A DNA stretch of 23,983 nt from positions 1 through 23,983 of IMG/VR virus record IMGVR_UViG_3300017753_001335. The stretch is one strand, 5' to 3'. Source of the stretch: a virus. The translations under genes and the position numbers were made by a program. Within the stretch, counting starts at the first letter, position 1. Every line of letters begins with the position of its first letter. Shown here piece by piece: positions 14,826 to 21,982 of the stretch. The notes below the pieces were generated by a model, which was not told the origin of the DNA, searched no databases, and worked only from the letters and a program-made list of their open reading frames with translations.

Positions 14826-16534
14826 ACTGCCTCTAATCTAGTAAAGTTTTTATACTTTTCATATTTTATAATGTTTGTAAATTTGTCAAATAATATATCA
14901 CCCTTATGTGATATTACAAATACATTTTCATTCTTTAATGTTCTTATTATTTTAAAGAAATCATCTGTACCCTGCCCGTCTAAACTACTGTCAAATATTT
15001 CATCTAGTATTAATAGATTTGTATTTGTAGAGTTCTTCATCTTTGCAATAGTTCTCCAAGTAAATAATAATGCAAGGTCTATTCGCATCTTCTCACCCTC
15101 ACTAAAACTATTGTAAATAAAATTATCTCTAAATCTGCTTTTTATTGTTTCATTAAACTCTTCATCTAATTGAAAGTTTACATAAAAGTCCATAGATTGT
15201 AAATGTTGATTTATTAATTGATTCATAATAGGTAAATACTTTTTAATTATCTTTGTCTTTGCACCTTTATCATTTAGTATTTCTCTTAACACATCTACAT
15301 ATTCTTTCTCTTCAGTAACTTTCTTTAGTTGTTCTTCAGATTGTTTTACTTCTCGTAATAATTCATCTAACTCTATTTTTACAGATTCTATATCTGCTTT
15401 ACTACTATAATTTTTTAATTCTTCGTGTATAGAATCACTATGCACTTTTATATTTTCTAAAGAGTTATTTATTTTTGCAATATCTATATTCATTTCTTGA
15501 ATTTTTTTAGATATAGAATTATAACCTGATACCTTTTCTTCTGTTTTTGTAATCTCTGTAAATAAATCTTTTAATCCATTTGACAATGCATCTACTTTAT
15601 TTTTTTCTACATTACATTTTTCGTGTTTAAAGTTTTCATCTATTGGTTGTGTGCAAGTAGGACAAGTATCGTTTGTTTCAAAAAACTGTAATGTTTTTTT
15701 ATGTGTATTTAAATTTGTAGATATTTTAGATTCTAATTTATTAAGTTTTAATAGTTTATTATCGTGTAAAGATTTATCTTTTAACTTTTCTTTTTGTATT
15801 CCTATCTCAATATTAAGATTTTCTATGTCTTTTTCATATTTCGTTTTATTTTCGTTGTTTTTTTCAATGGATTTTAACTTACCCTCTTTAAAGTCGGTCT
15901 CCTTAACGCTGATAGATGATAGATACTTTGCTTCACTTTCATACTTAGTGCGTAGTAAAGCACCGTGATGGCGCATTTCTGTGAGTTTTTTTTGAAGGTC
16001 CGCCTGTTGTGAACGCAGTAATTGATCCATATGACCAAAAACTCTTATATCTAAGATTTCTTCTACAACTTCTCTTCTATATCGTGGTCTTAACTTCATA
16101 AATGGTTCATAAGACGAAGAACCTAATAAAACTACCTGAACAAATGCTCTGTAATTTAATTTCATTACAGTTTGTTCTAAATATTTTTGATAATCAATAT
16201 TACTTGCATCTTGATTCACTAATTTATTATTTTTATATATTTCAAATAAGTTTGGTTTGATACCTCTTTTTACTGTGTATGGAATTGTACCAACTAAAAA
16301 TTCAACTTCTAATAAACAATCGCTCTGATTAATAGTATTTACTAACTGGTCTTTTTTTATAAGTCTAAATGGTTTATTAAATAATACAAAACACAATGCA
16401 TCTAGTAATGTTGATTTACCAGAACCATTTGTGCCTATAACTAATGATGTAGAAGACTTATTAAATTCTACTTCAATAGGTGTGTTGCCCGTAGACAGAA
16501 AATTTTTATATCTAAGTTTTTTAAATACTATCAT
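14822..16534 (-). CDS. 46: Recombination endonuclease subunit gp46 (Rad50-like)
   Basis: SMC-family ATPase that pairs with gp47 to resect DNA ends for recombination-dependent replication. The 570-aa protein (T4: 560) has Walker A GTNGSGKS (34-41), a coiled coil on either side of a zinc-hook CPTC (about 289-292), the ABC signature SFSEGEKMRIDLAL (about 472-485) and Walker B LLILDEIFD (about 505-513). The start ATG overlaps the oxygenase gene upstream by 14 bp. A patch at about 15890-16030 (residues about 168-214) uses markedly GC-richer codons than the rest of the gene; see findings. Otherwise intact. Confidence 0.96.
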   Translation of the reverse strand: MIVFKKLRYKNFLSTGNTPIEVEFNKSSTSLVIGTNGSGKSTLLDALCFVLFNKPFRLIKKDQLVNTINQSDCLLEVEFLVGTIPYTVKRGIKPNLFEIYKNNKLVNQDASNIDYQKYLEQTVMKLNYRAFVQVVLLGSSSYEPFMKLRPRYRREVVEEILDIRVFGHMDQLLRSQQADLQKKLTEMRHHGALLRTKYESEAKYLSSISVKETDFKEGKLKSIEKNNENKTKYEKDIENLNIEIGIQKEKLKDKSLHDNKLLKLNKLESKISTNLNTHKKTLQFFETNDTCPTCTQPIDENFKHEKCNVEKNKVDALSNGLKDLFTEITKTEEKVSGYNSISKKIQEMNIDIAKINNSLENIKVHSDSIHEELKNYSSKADIESVKIELDELLREVKQSEEQLKKVTEEKEYVDVLREILNDKGAKTKIIKKYLPIMNQLINQHLQSMDFYVNFQLDEEFNETIKSRFRDNFIYNSFSEGEKMRIDLALLFTWRTIAKMKNSTNTNLLILDEIFDSSLDGQGTDDFFKIIRTLKNENVFVISHKGDILFDKFTNIIKYEKYKNFTRLEAV

Positions 16535-17168
16535 CTTTTTTATAAACTACTGCAGGTGCCTTTCTTGCCATCATATCAAAATTTACACTCATACTTCTTC
16601 TCACACCAGGACCTCTAAATGGATATACTAGATGTTCTAAGTCATATGGAAATACATAGAAGTCTCCCACTTTAGGGTCTATTAAATGATGTTTTATAGA
16701 AAACTGTCCACCACAATTACCCGCTAGTGTTAATCTACCATTATGAGGCATAGCAGTATTTGTATACTCTTTACCAAAGTCAGGTACTTTTAAAAATAAA
16801 ACTGAAGTAAACCCTATCTCAACTAAACCAGAGTGTCTATGCATAACTTGATATTCACCTTCTCTTTGGTCATTTATCCAAGCATCATTAATATGAAATG
16901 CATCTAACTTAAAAGATGGTTCATACAAAGATTGATTATATGTTGTTGATACTGCCTCTACTAATTCTCTATCTTTATCTGCTTCTGCTAACCAATCTCT
17001 AACTCTATACTCACTAGTTATTTTCGCTGATAAAGATTCTCTTGCATCTTCAAAAGATTTATCTGTTATTTGTTCATCCATTTTTTTGTTTAGTCTATCA
17101 ACTAAACCTTTTGATACTGTAAACAATTGAACTTGTTGCCCAAAGTATAATGTCTTAATATGTTTCAT
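16521..17168 (-). CDS. 2OG-Fe(II) oxygenase family protein (2OG-FeII_Oxy_5-like)
   Basis: A 215-aa protein with the arrangement of the 'putative 2OG-Fe(II) oxygenase' family widespread in marine phages. Visible are DAWIND..EGEYQVMHRHSG (H110, H112), FTSVLFLKVPDF, then DPKVGDFYVFPYDLEHLVYPF (H179) and VRRSMSVNFDM (R190/R191). The second member of the first motif is His rather than Asp in H-x-H, as I recall is common in this subgroup, so the exact metal ligands are uncertain. It sits between gp47 (ATGA overlap) and gp46, splitting the usual 47-46 pair, which shows it is co-expressed with recombination genes. Substrate unknown. Confidence 0.78.
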   Translation of the reverse strand: MKHIKTLYFGQQVQLFTVSKGLVDRLNKKMDEQITDKSFEDARESLSAKITSEYRVRDWLAEADKDRELVEAVSTTYNQSLYEPSFKLDAFHINDAWINDQREGEYQVMHRHSGLVEIGFTSVLFLKVPDFGKEYTNTAMPHNGRLTLAGNCGGQFSIKHHLIDPKVGDFYVFPYDLEHLVYPFRGPGVRRSMSVNFDMMARKAPAVVYKKDDSI

Positions 17169-18211
17169 TCACTTGCCTCACTATATAAGTTCTGCACATA
17201 CTGTTTTAATTTATTTTTATCTAAAGGTGTTTCAATTTGGTCAATATACTTTCTTAAAAATGACAAAGTATCTTCACCTTGTTCTAACACATCATCTTTT
17301 ACTGATACATTAATATCAATAGGATCATCTATGATTTGTAATTGATGCACATTTATTTTACTATATAATCTTTCAACAAATTTATTATACATTTCATCAT
17401 CTGTTTTATTTGATATAATAAGTTTAACAAAAGTTTTGTCGAACTGGTCTATATCATAATTTGTATAATCAACTTCTTTATCATTATAGATAATCTTCTT
17501 ATGTATTCTATACGGATTTGATACTCTTGTCAACTCTCTAGTGGCAGTATCGAATATATGAAAACCTTTAGGACATTTATAGTCTGACCAAGTTATTTCA
17601 TATTGTGTACCAAGATAGTATATTTGACCATCGTCAGACTTCTTGTGAAAGTGTCCTGATATAACTTTTTCATATCGTTTAAATATATTTTTATCTAGAC
17701 CCATTTCAGAAAAATGACCTTTGTGCATTTCAAAACCCTTAACTTCTAAATGACCCATTAATATTTCACAATTAGAATTTTGTATCATGTTAATCGAATC
17801 ACTATAGATATCATCACAAATCCAAGGTACAAACATAATATCTAAACCATCAAAAGAAACTACTTCAGGTTTCTTATATACTTTAGAATTACTATTAATT
17901 TTAAGATTAGTTAATGCATTGACTTCATTTGTATTTTTAAAGTAAGTATCGTGATTGCCTAATATGACATGTGTTTCAATAGAATTTTTATATAGTCTAC
18001 TCCAGAACTTCTTTCTAAAGTTATGTGCTGTTTTATGATTGATAAATTTTCTTCTATCAACAACATCACCAAGATGTATTAGTGTCTTTATATTATTTTC
18101 TTTTAAGTAAGGAAAAAATATATCATCATAAAATTTATTTTGATACTCTAGAAATGCAGGAGAATCATTACGACACCCAAAATGAGTATCGTTCAATAAT
18201 GCAATTTTCAT
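17165..18211 (-). CDS. 47: Recombination endonuclease subunit gp47 (Mre11-like)
   Basis: Metallophosphoesterase nuclease partner of gp46. The five-motif phosphoesterase set is present: NDTHFG (D8, H10), GDVVDRR (D49), GNHDTYF (N86, H87), MGHLEVKGF and SGHFHKKSD. At 348 aa it is close to T4 gp47 (339 aa). The N-terminus MKIALLNDTHFG is typical, confirming the start. It ends in an ATGA overlap with the following oxygenase gene. Nothing looks degraded. Confidence 0.97.
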   Translation of the reverse strand: MKIALLNDTHFGCRNDSPAFLEYQNKFYDDIFFPYLKENNIKTLIHLGDVVDRRKFINHKTAHNFRKKFWSRLYKNSIETHVILGNHDTYFKNTNEVNALTNLKINSNSKVYKKPEVVSFDGLDIMFVPWICDDIYSDSINMIQNSNCEILMGHLEVKGFEMHKGHFSEMGLDKNIFKRYEKVISGHFHKKSDDGQIYYLGTQYEITWSDYKCPKGFHIFDTATRELTRVSNPYRIHKKIIYNDKEVDYTNYDIDQFDKTFVKLIISNKTDDEMYNKFVERLYSKINVHQLQIIDDPIDINVSVKDDVLEQGEDTLSFLRKYIDQIETPLDKNKLKQYVQNLYSEASE

Positions 18212-18214
18212 AAA

Positions 18215-18400
18215 TTAGTTGTCCTTCATTTTTTCAGACCAGAGTATTTCAAACTCTTCATCTAATTGTGCTGTATTTTCTACAACACCCCATAATCTTT
18301 CAAAATACGAATCATAGCATTCTCGGGCAGTAGATTCAGTTACTTCTAAATGACCTTTAGTCAAATAGAATATTCTATACACTTCTTTTTTACTCTTCAT
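18215..18400 (-). CDS. 61-aa protein of unknown function between gp55 and gp47
   Basis: A small acidic protein starting MKSKKEVYRIFYLTKGHLEV and ending LWSEKMKDN. It has no motif I recognise; it has several aromatic residues and is soluble-looking. It starts 3 bp after the gp55 stop and ends 3 bp before gp47, so the spacing itself argues it is translated. Codon usage and base content match the neighbours. A short protein at this place is plausible as a helper of gp55 or of the gp46/47 complex, but nothing in the sequence shows that. Confidence 0.7.
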   Translation of the reverse strand: MKSKKEVYRIFYLTKGHLEVTESTARECYDSYFERLWGVVENTAQLDEEFEILWSEKMKDN

Positions 18401-18403
18401 ATA

Positions 18404-18949
18404 TTATAGAAATTCGTCTAGTTTACCTTTTTTTACTCTTCTTTTTTTTTCTTTTTTTATTGCAACAGGCGTATCATTTACTTCTTCTGTAGAATTTTGT
18501 CTTAGAAACTCTGTAAACTGATTTGTATATGAACCATCATCATGTGGTTGTAATGTTAAATCATCTAAGTTTGATTGAGTTAATAACTTTTGTTTTATGA
18601 TAACTTGTTTTTTTTCTTTTTGTATTCTTCTCACAAATGCAAAATATATTATTTGTGTAAAATAAGCAAAAGGGTTTTTAGATTTTTCTGGATCAAAGTT
18701 GCCTAGATACTGTAAACAGTTTTCAATACCATCAGATATCATATCATCTCTAAATGTATAATTAATAAAATTAGGACGATAAGATAAGTGATTCGCAATT
18801 TTTAGGAAACAACCACCTATGTAATTAGTAACTGGTGGTCTTTCTTCTCCATTTTCTTCAGCATTGTTACAAACTTTTTTGTACTCTTTCATTGCTTCTA
18901 GAAACATTGAATTATCTACATAATGTTCATTTTTCTTTTTATTTTTCAT
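18404..18949 (-). CDS. 55: Late-transcription sigma factor gp55
   Basis: Phage sigma factor that directs host RNA polymerase to TATAAATA late promoters, helped in T4 by the gp45 clamp. The 181-aa protein matches T4 gp55 (185 aa): YVDNSMFLEAMKEYK near the start, then RDDMISDGIENCLQYLGNFD (about 68-87), NPFAYFTQIIYFAFVRRIQKEKK (about 92-114), corresponding to the sigma region 2 core. The C-terminal end KLDEFL resembles the hydrophobic clamp-binding tail of T4 gp55. An early-type promoter ends six bases before the ATG, so the mRNA should start at the initiation codon. Two late promoters are found in this window as likely targets (before hsp20 and the tail-tube-like gene). Confidence 0.96.
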   Translation of the reverse strand: MKNKKKNEHYVDNSMFLEAMKEYKKVCNNAEENGEERPPVTNYIGGCFLKIANHLSYRPNFINYTFRDDMISDGIENCLQYLGNFDPEKSKNPFAYFTQIIYFAFVRRIQKEKKQVIIKQKLLTQSNLDDLTLQPHDDGSYTNQFTEFLRQNSTEEVNDTPVAIKKEKKRRVKKGKLDEFL

Positions 18950-18955
18950 TCAACT

Positions 18956-18984
18956 AATATACTTCCTTTTATCAATTTTGTCAA
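18956..18984 (-). promoter_or_regulatory. Early-type promoter for gp55
   Basis: TTGACA at 18979-18984, 17-bp spacer, TATATT at 18956-18961, preceded by C. Six bases (AGTTGA) separate the -10 box from the ATG, so transcription would start at or beside the A of the start codon. It is divergent from the plus-strand promoter at 19011-19038; the two CTTGACA boxes form an inverted repeat 24 bp apart. Confidence 0.8.
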
Positions 18985-19010
18985 GCGTAAAACGATATTA
19001 AATTTTAGAC

Positions 19011-19038
19011 TTGACATATATTTTTTATTATGTATACT
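19011..19038 (+). promoter_or_regulatory. Plus-strand promoter divergent from gp55
   Basis: CTTGACA with TTGACA at 19011-19016, a 16-bp spacer and TATACT at 19033-19038, preceded by TG. It is the only plus-strand promoter I see in the window. An ATG follows five bases after the -10 box (19044) and opens an 8-codon frame whose TAA overlaps a second ATG (TAATG) with 18 codons, ending at 19126. The transcript would run antisense to the 3' end of the Sm-like gene (19067-19489). Whether it makes a peptide, an antisense RNA or nothing is open. Confidence 0.5.
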
Positions 19039-19066
19039 CGTGTATGTCACGATTCAAGATAACTAC

Positions 19067-19489
19067 TTAATGTACGGTACCTGGGTCCTCATCATCATCA
19101 TAGTAATCGCCAAATATTTCATTTAATCTTTTATTTTCTTCGTCTGTAAATCTTTTTCTATCATATCCTGGAATACTTTTATTTGGTTCATCATAAGATG
19201 ATTTTACTTCATTATAACTTTTTTGCATCTCATTGGCGGCATTTGTTATAGTTAATATTTTACTTTTAGGAATAGTTATAATTTTATCATTTGTGTAACT
19301 TGCCCATTTTATTAATGCCACATAATCTCTAAATCCACCACCAGTCATTTGAGGTATATATCTTATTTGCATCGGTCTTTCTAAACGAAGTAAAGGAGAA
19401 TCATCAGGCAATTTACCTTCTTTTGCAAGAACACAAACAATGTCATCTCCGTTTGATAACTTGATTATTTTTATTTCTTCATTACTCAT
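19067..19489 (-). CDS. Small protein with possible Sm-like fold and acidic tail
   Basis: A 140-aa protein that begins MSNEEIKIIKLSNGDDIVCVL and then LRLERPMQIRYIPQ; the pattern LSNGDDIVCVL...LRLERPM looks like the Sm1 strand of an Sm/LSm-like fold, and IPKSKILTITNAANEM (about 86-101) could be the second motif. Proteins of this kind occur in marine T4-like phages, where their function is unknown. The C-terminal third is hydrophilic, with an acidic end DYYDDDEDPG. It overlaps uvsW by 8 bp and is the last gene of the uvsY unit. Its 3' end is opposed by the plus-strand promoter at 19011. The Sm assignment rests on a short motif and is uncertain. Confidence 0.7.
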   Translation of the reverse strand: MSNEEIKIIKLSNGDDIVCVLAKEGKLPDDSPLLRLERPMQIRYIPQMTGGGFRDYVALIKWASYTNDKIITIPKSKILTITNAANEMQKSYNEVKSSYDEPNKSIPGYDRKRFTDEENKRLNEIFGDYYDDDEDPGTVH

Positions 19490-20945
19490 TTTTTAATCCC
19501 ACCTTGTGTATTTCGTAGTTAAATTTTTCATCTTTGTATATATTTAGTCGTTCTCTAAAATGATTGAGTGTGTAGTTTGATGACCCTAAATCATCTGATA
19601 TATCATATAAAGTAGCATCTGATTTGTTATCTTTCAATCTAAGTCCCCTACCGATAGACTGTAAGTTTCTAATGCGTGATTTACTAGGTGAGGAAAAAAC
19701 AATGTTATGCAAATTCCTAATATTAATCCCAGTAGAAAAAGTACCATAGGAAGCAATGATAATCGCATTATCTGATTTTTCCGTAATATTACGAATGTAT
19801 TCTCTTTCATCTGTATCTACTCCTCCGTGTACATAAAATACTTTTTTATCTTCTGCCTTTTCAGCAATCATTTCTCTTAAATCTTTACCATGTTTTTCTA
19901 CAAACTGAAACAAACATAGAGTGTTTCCTTTCAACGCAATACATAAATTTCTTATATATTTATTACGACCCATATGATGCACAAGATAATCCATTTCTTC
20001 TTGATACTTCATATTCTTTGGTGCGTTTAAGTGTTGTAAAACTAAACAATATATTTTCAATTGTGCTAATTGATTTCTCTCTTGCAATATATTTGTAGAT
20101 ATTACTTTATTTACATTGCCAAATACGCCTTCTAAAACTAGTTTATGTGTCTTTGAACCATCTAATGTACCAGTGAGACCAACCCTATATTTACAGTTCT
20201 CTAGTTTGTTCATAATCTTTGTTAATGATACTGCCTTAAATAGATGTGCCTCATCTCCTATGACCATACCAAACTGTTCAAACCATTTCTTTGGTTGTTG
20301 ATATATTGATTGCCAAGTAGATATCACAACTCTCTTAGGTGTTGTCTTTGACATGCCTTGATATATTCTGTGTACATTTCTAAAACTATTGTAACCATAA
20401 TCTTTAAAATCTTTATATAATTGTTCTACAAGAGATGTTGTAGGAACAATAATTAATATTTTATTATTTTTATCATCTTTACTTCTAAGTAGATTATAAA
20501 TTAATATTAGATATATGATTAATGATTTACCACTGCCTGTAGGTGATAGTAATAAACATCTTCTTTTTTGAATTGAATATATAAATGCTTCTTTTTGATA
20601 ATCTCGTACTTCGTGAGGAAGTTTTAATGCACTTAAAAATCTATCTATGTGTTTAGGTTTTATTTTTGCATCTTTTATTTTTGTGCCATTAACAACCTGT
20701 ATATTATTTTTTTCTGCCCAATCTAAAATGTAATTATATAAACCGACATAAATTTGACCAGACGCATATTGAAATAACCTTATTTTACCATCCCATACTC
20801 TACTTCTATATTGAGGTGTAAATTTAAAACCTGGCATTTCAAATGCAAAGTATTCACTTAAATCTCTCTTAATAGAATTTTCTGCTTCTACTTTAAGATA
20901 AACTTCATTCTTTTTTTCTATTACAATATATTTTGTTAAGACCAT
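19482..20945 (-). CDS. uvsW: UvsW helicase
   Basis: Superfamily 2 RNA-DNA and branched-DNA helicase that in T4 unwinds R-loops and promotes recombination-dependent replication late in infection. The 487-aa protein has the family N-terminal domain (EYFAFEMPGFKFTPQYRSRVWDGKIR pattern, seen in pieces), Walker A PTGSGKS (about 135-141), GDEAH motif II, LTGTLDGS motif III, and motif VI QSIGRGLRLKD. The frame also extends to a TTG at 20963; the ATG at 20945 has GGGA upstream and fits better. It overlaps the 2OG gene by 10 bp. The stretch at about 19640-19800 (motif V-VI) is somewhat less AT-rich than its surroundings. Confidence 0.96.
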   Translation of the reverse strand: MVLTKYIVIEKKNEVYLKVEAENSIKRDLSEYFAFEMPGFKFTPQYRSRVWDGKIRLFQYASGQIYVGLYNYILDWAEKNNIQVVNGTKIKDAKIKPKHIDRFLSALKLPHEVRDYQKEAFIYSIQKRRCLLLSPTGSGKSLIIYLILIYNLLRSKDDKNNKILIIVPTTSLVEQLYKDFKDYGYNSFRNVHRIYQGMSKTTPKRVVISTWQSIYQQPKKWFEQFGMVIGDEAHLFKAVSLTKIMNKLENCKYRVGLTGTLDGSKTHKLVLEGVFGNVNKVISTNILQERNQLAQLKIYCLVLQHLNAPKNMKYQEEMDYLVHHMGRNKYIRNLCIALKGNTLCLFQFVEKHGKDLREMIAEKAEDKKVFYVHGGVDTDEREYIRNITEKSDNAIIIASYGTFSTGINIRNLHNIVFSSPSKSRIRNLQSIGRGLRLKDNKSDATLYDISDDLGSSNYTLNHFRERLNIYKDEKFNYEIHKVGLKNE

Positions 20946-21499
20946 TGTTTTCCCAATGTCCAACCTACTAACACCTTTCTAGTGCCTTTTCGAACTTTGT
21001 TAACTCTATGCCACATAAAAGATGGAAATACTAATAATGTTCCAGGTTTAAATCCTCTTAAATCTATTGTGTACTTTTCATTATCATCTTCTTTAGGATT
21101 AGGTACGGTTATATCAAAAGCACCTCCCTCATAATTATCATTTAAACTTAATGTAAAACTTAATTTTCTTATATACCCATTATCATATGGTTCAGATAAA
21201 CTGTCTATGTGCCAGTTATAAAAATCATCTTTGTTATATACTGTGTATTGAAAAGGTTCAAAATCTGCAAGTGAAAAGTTCCACCCTGCTTTTTTGTTTG
21301 CAAGTTTTACTGATTCTATTAATTGTAGTTCTAGGTGTCTGTTTTCTATCCAAGAAACTTTAGAAGAACGATTGAATTGTTTGCCGTCTAATATCTCGCC
21401 TGTTTTTAATTCTTTACTTTCACCTTGTGAAATAATATTACTACACAGTTCTTGTGTTATTGAATTATTAACAATGTGATAAACTTTATCTAAATACAT
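20936..21499 (-). CDS. 2OG-Fe(II) oxygenase (prolyl-4-hydroxylase-like)
   Basis: A 187-aa protein with a complete P4Hc/PiuC-like signature: DDFYNWHIDS (H97, D99), LSFTLSLNDNYEGGAF, PGTLLVFPSFMWHRV (H164) and GTRKVLVGW (R174), giving both iron ligands and the 2-oxoglutarate-binding Arg. This group hydroxylates protein residues or small molecules. It is inserted between uvsY and uvsW, which are adjacent in T4, and is linked by a single-base overlap to uvsY (its ATG shares a base with the uvsY stop) and a 10-bp overlap to uvsW. So it is co-expressed with recombination functions. Of the five oxygenase-like genes here, this has the clearest active site. Confidence 0.9.
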   Translation of the reverse strand: MYLDKVYHIVNNSITQELCSNIISQGESKELKTGEILDGKQFNRSSKVSWIENRHLELQLIESVKLANKKAGWNFSLADFEPFQYTVYNKDDFYNWHIDSLSEPYDNGYIRKLSFTLSLNDNYEGGAFDITVPNPKEDDNEKYTIDLRGFKPGTLLVFPSFMWHRVNKVRKGTRKVLVGWTLGKQWS

Positions 21500-21927
21500 T
21501 ATAAATCGCCATTGGTAAATTTACGCCAATCAATAGAGTTTTTTATTAGAAATCCTCTGTTATTTATTTGTTTAACAGTTCTATCTAGATAATCAATTAC
21601 AACTTCAAGATACTTTACTTTTTGTTTTGACTTTTGTAATTCACTATCTGCATCTAGATATTTATCTATATCTTGACGAAGTATTTTTAAATCAAATGGT
21701 TGTTCTTTATACACTTGTGCTTCTGCTTTACCAGTGTAATATTCCCACTTGTATTTTTTCAATAACTTATATTCGTCATCTGCTTTTACTTGTAGTAATT
21801 TAAACTTGTTTAATTCTTTTAGATATTTGTTATGTAACTGTGGTGTCTTTATTGATTCTAAAGACAAGTTAGTTTCATCCATTTTTAAATCATTTTGGAC
21901 TTGTTCTTGTAATTCTTCTAATGTCAT
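21499..21927 (-). CDS. uvsY: UvsY recombination mediator
   Basis: UvsY loads the UvsX recombinase onto gp32-coated single-stranded DNA. The 142-aa protein matches T4 UvsY (137 aa) over its length: LEELQEQVQNDLKMD at the start, LHNKYLKELNKFK, YKWEYYTGKA (the YYSGR block of T4), LQKSKQKVKYLEVVIDYLDRTV, and NRGFLIKNSIDWRKFTNGD at the end (T4 SRGFAIKHIQDMRAFEAG). It has the first position in its transcription unit, about 22 bases downstream of a -10 box, with the ribosome binding site AGGTGA seven bases before the ATG. Neighbour uvsW supports the call. Confidence 0.93.
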   Translation of the reverse strand: MTLEELQEQVQNDLKMDETNLSLESIKTPQLHNKYLKELNKFKLLQVKADDEYKLLKKYKWEYYTGKAEAQVYKEQPFDLKILRQDIDKYLDADSELQKSKQKVKYLEVVIDYLDRTVKQINNRGFLIKNSIDWRKFTNGDL

Positions 21928-21949
21928 TCAATCACCTTTTTAATAATGT

Positions 21950-21978
21950 ATTATAATATAAACCTTTCAAAAAGTCAA
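21950..21978 (-). promoter_or_regulatory. Early-type promoter for uvsY
   Basis: TTGACT at 21973-21978 (one change from TTGACA), 17-bp spacer, TATAAT at 21950-21955, preceded by C. The leader is about 16 bases and contains a Shine-Dalgarno (AGGTGA). It sits directly after the stop of the tail-tube-like gene at 21983, so it separates late structural from early recombination genes. Confidence 0.75.
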
Positions 21979-21982
21979 GGAT

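Noticed and set aside
15651-15968. Plus-strand 105-codon frame opposite gp46
   Set aside because: Its Ser/Phe/Leu-rich sequence is what antisense reading of a Lys/Glu-rich coiled coil yields.
19039-19051. CGTG-TATGT-CACG hairpin as a terminator
   Set aside because: A 4-bp stem with no U-run on either strand.
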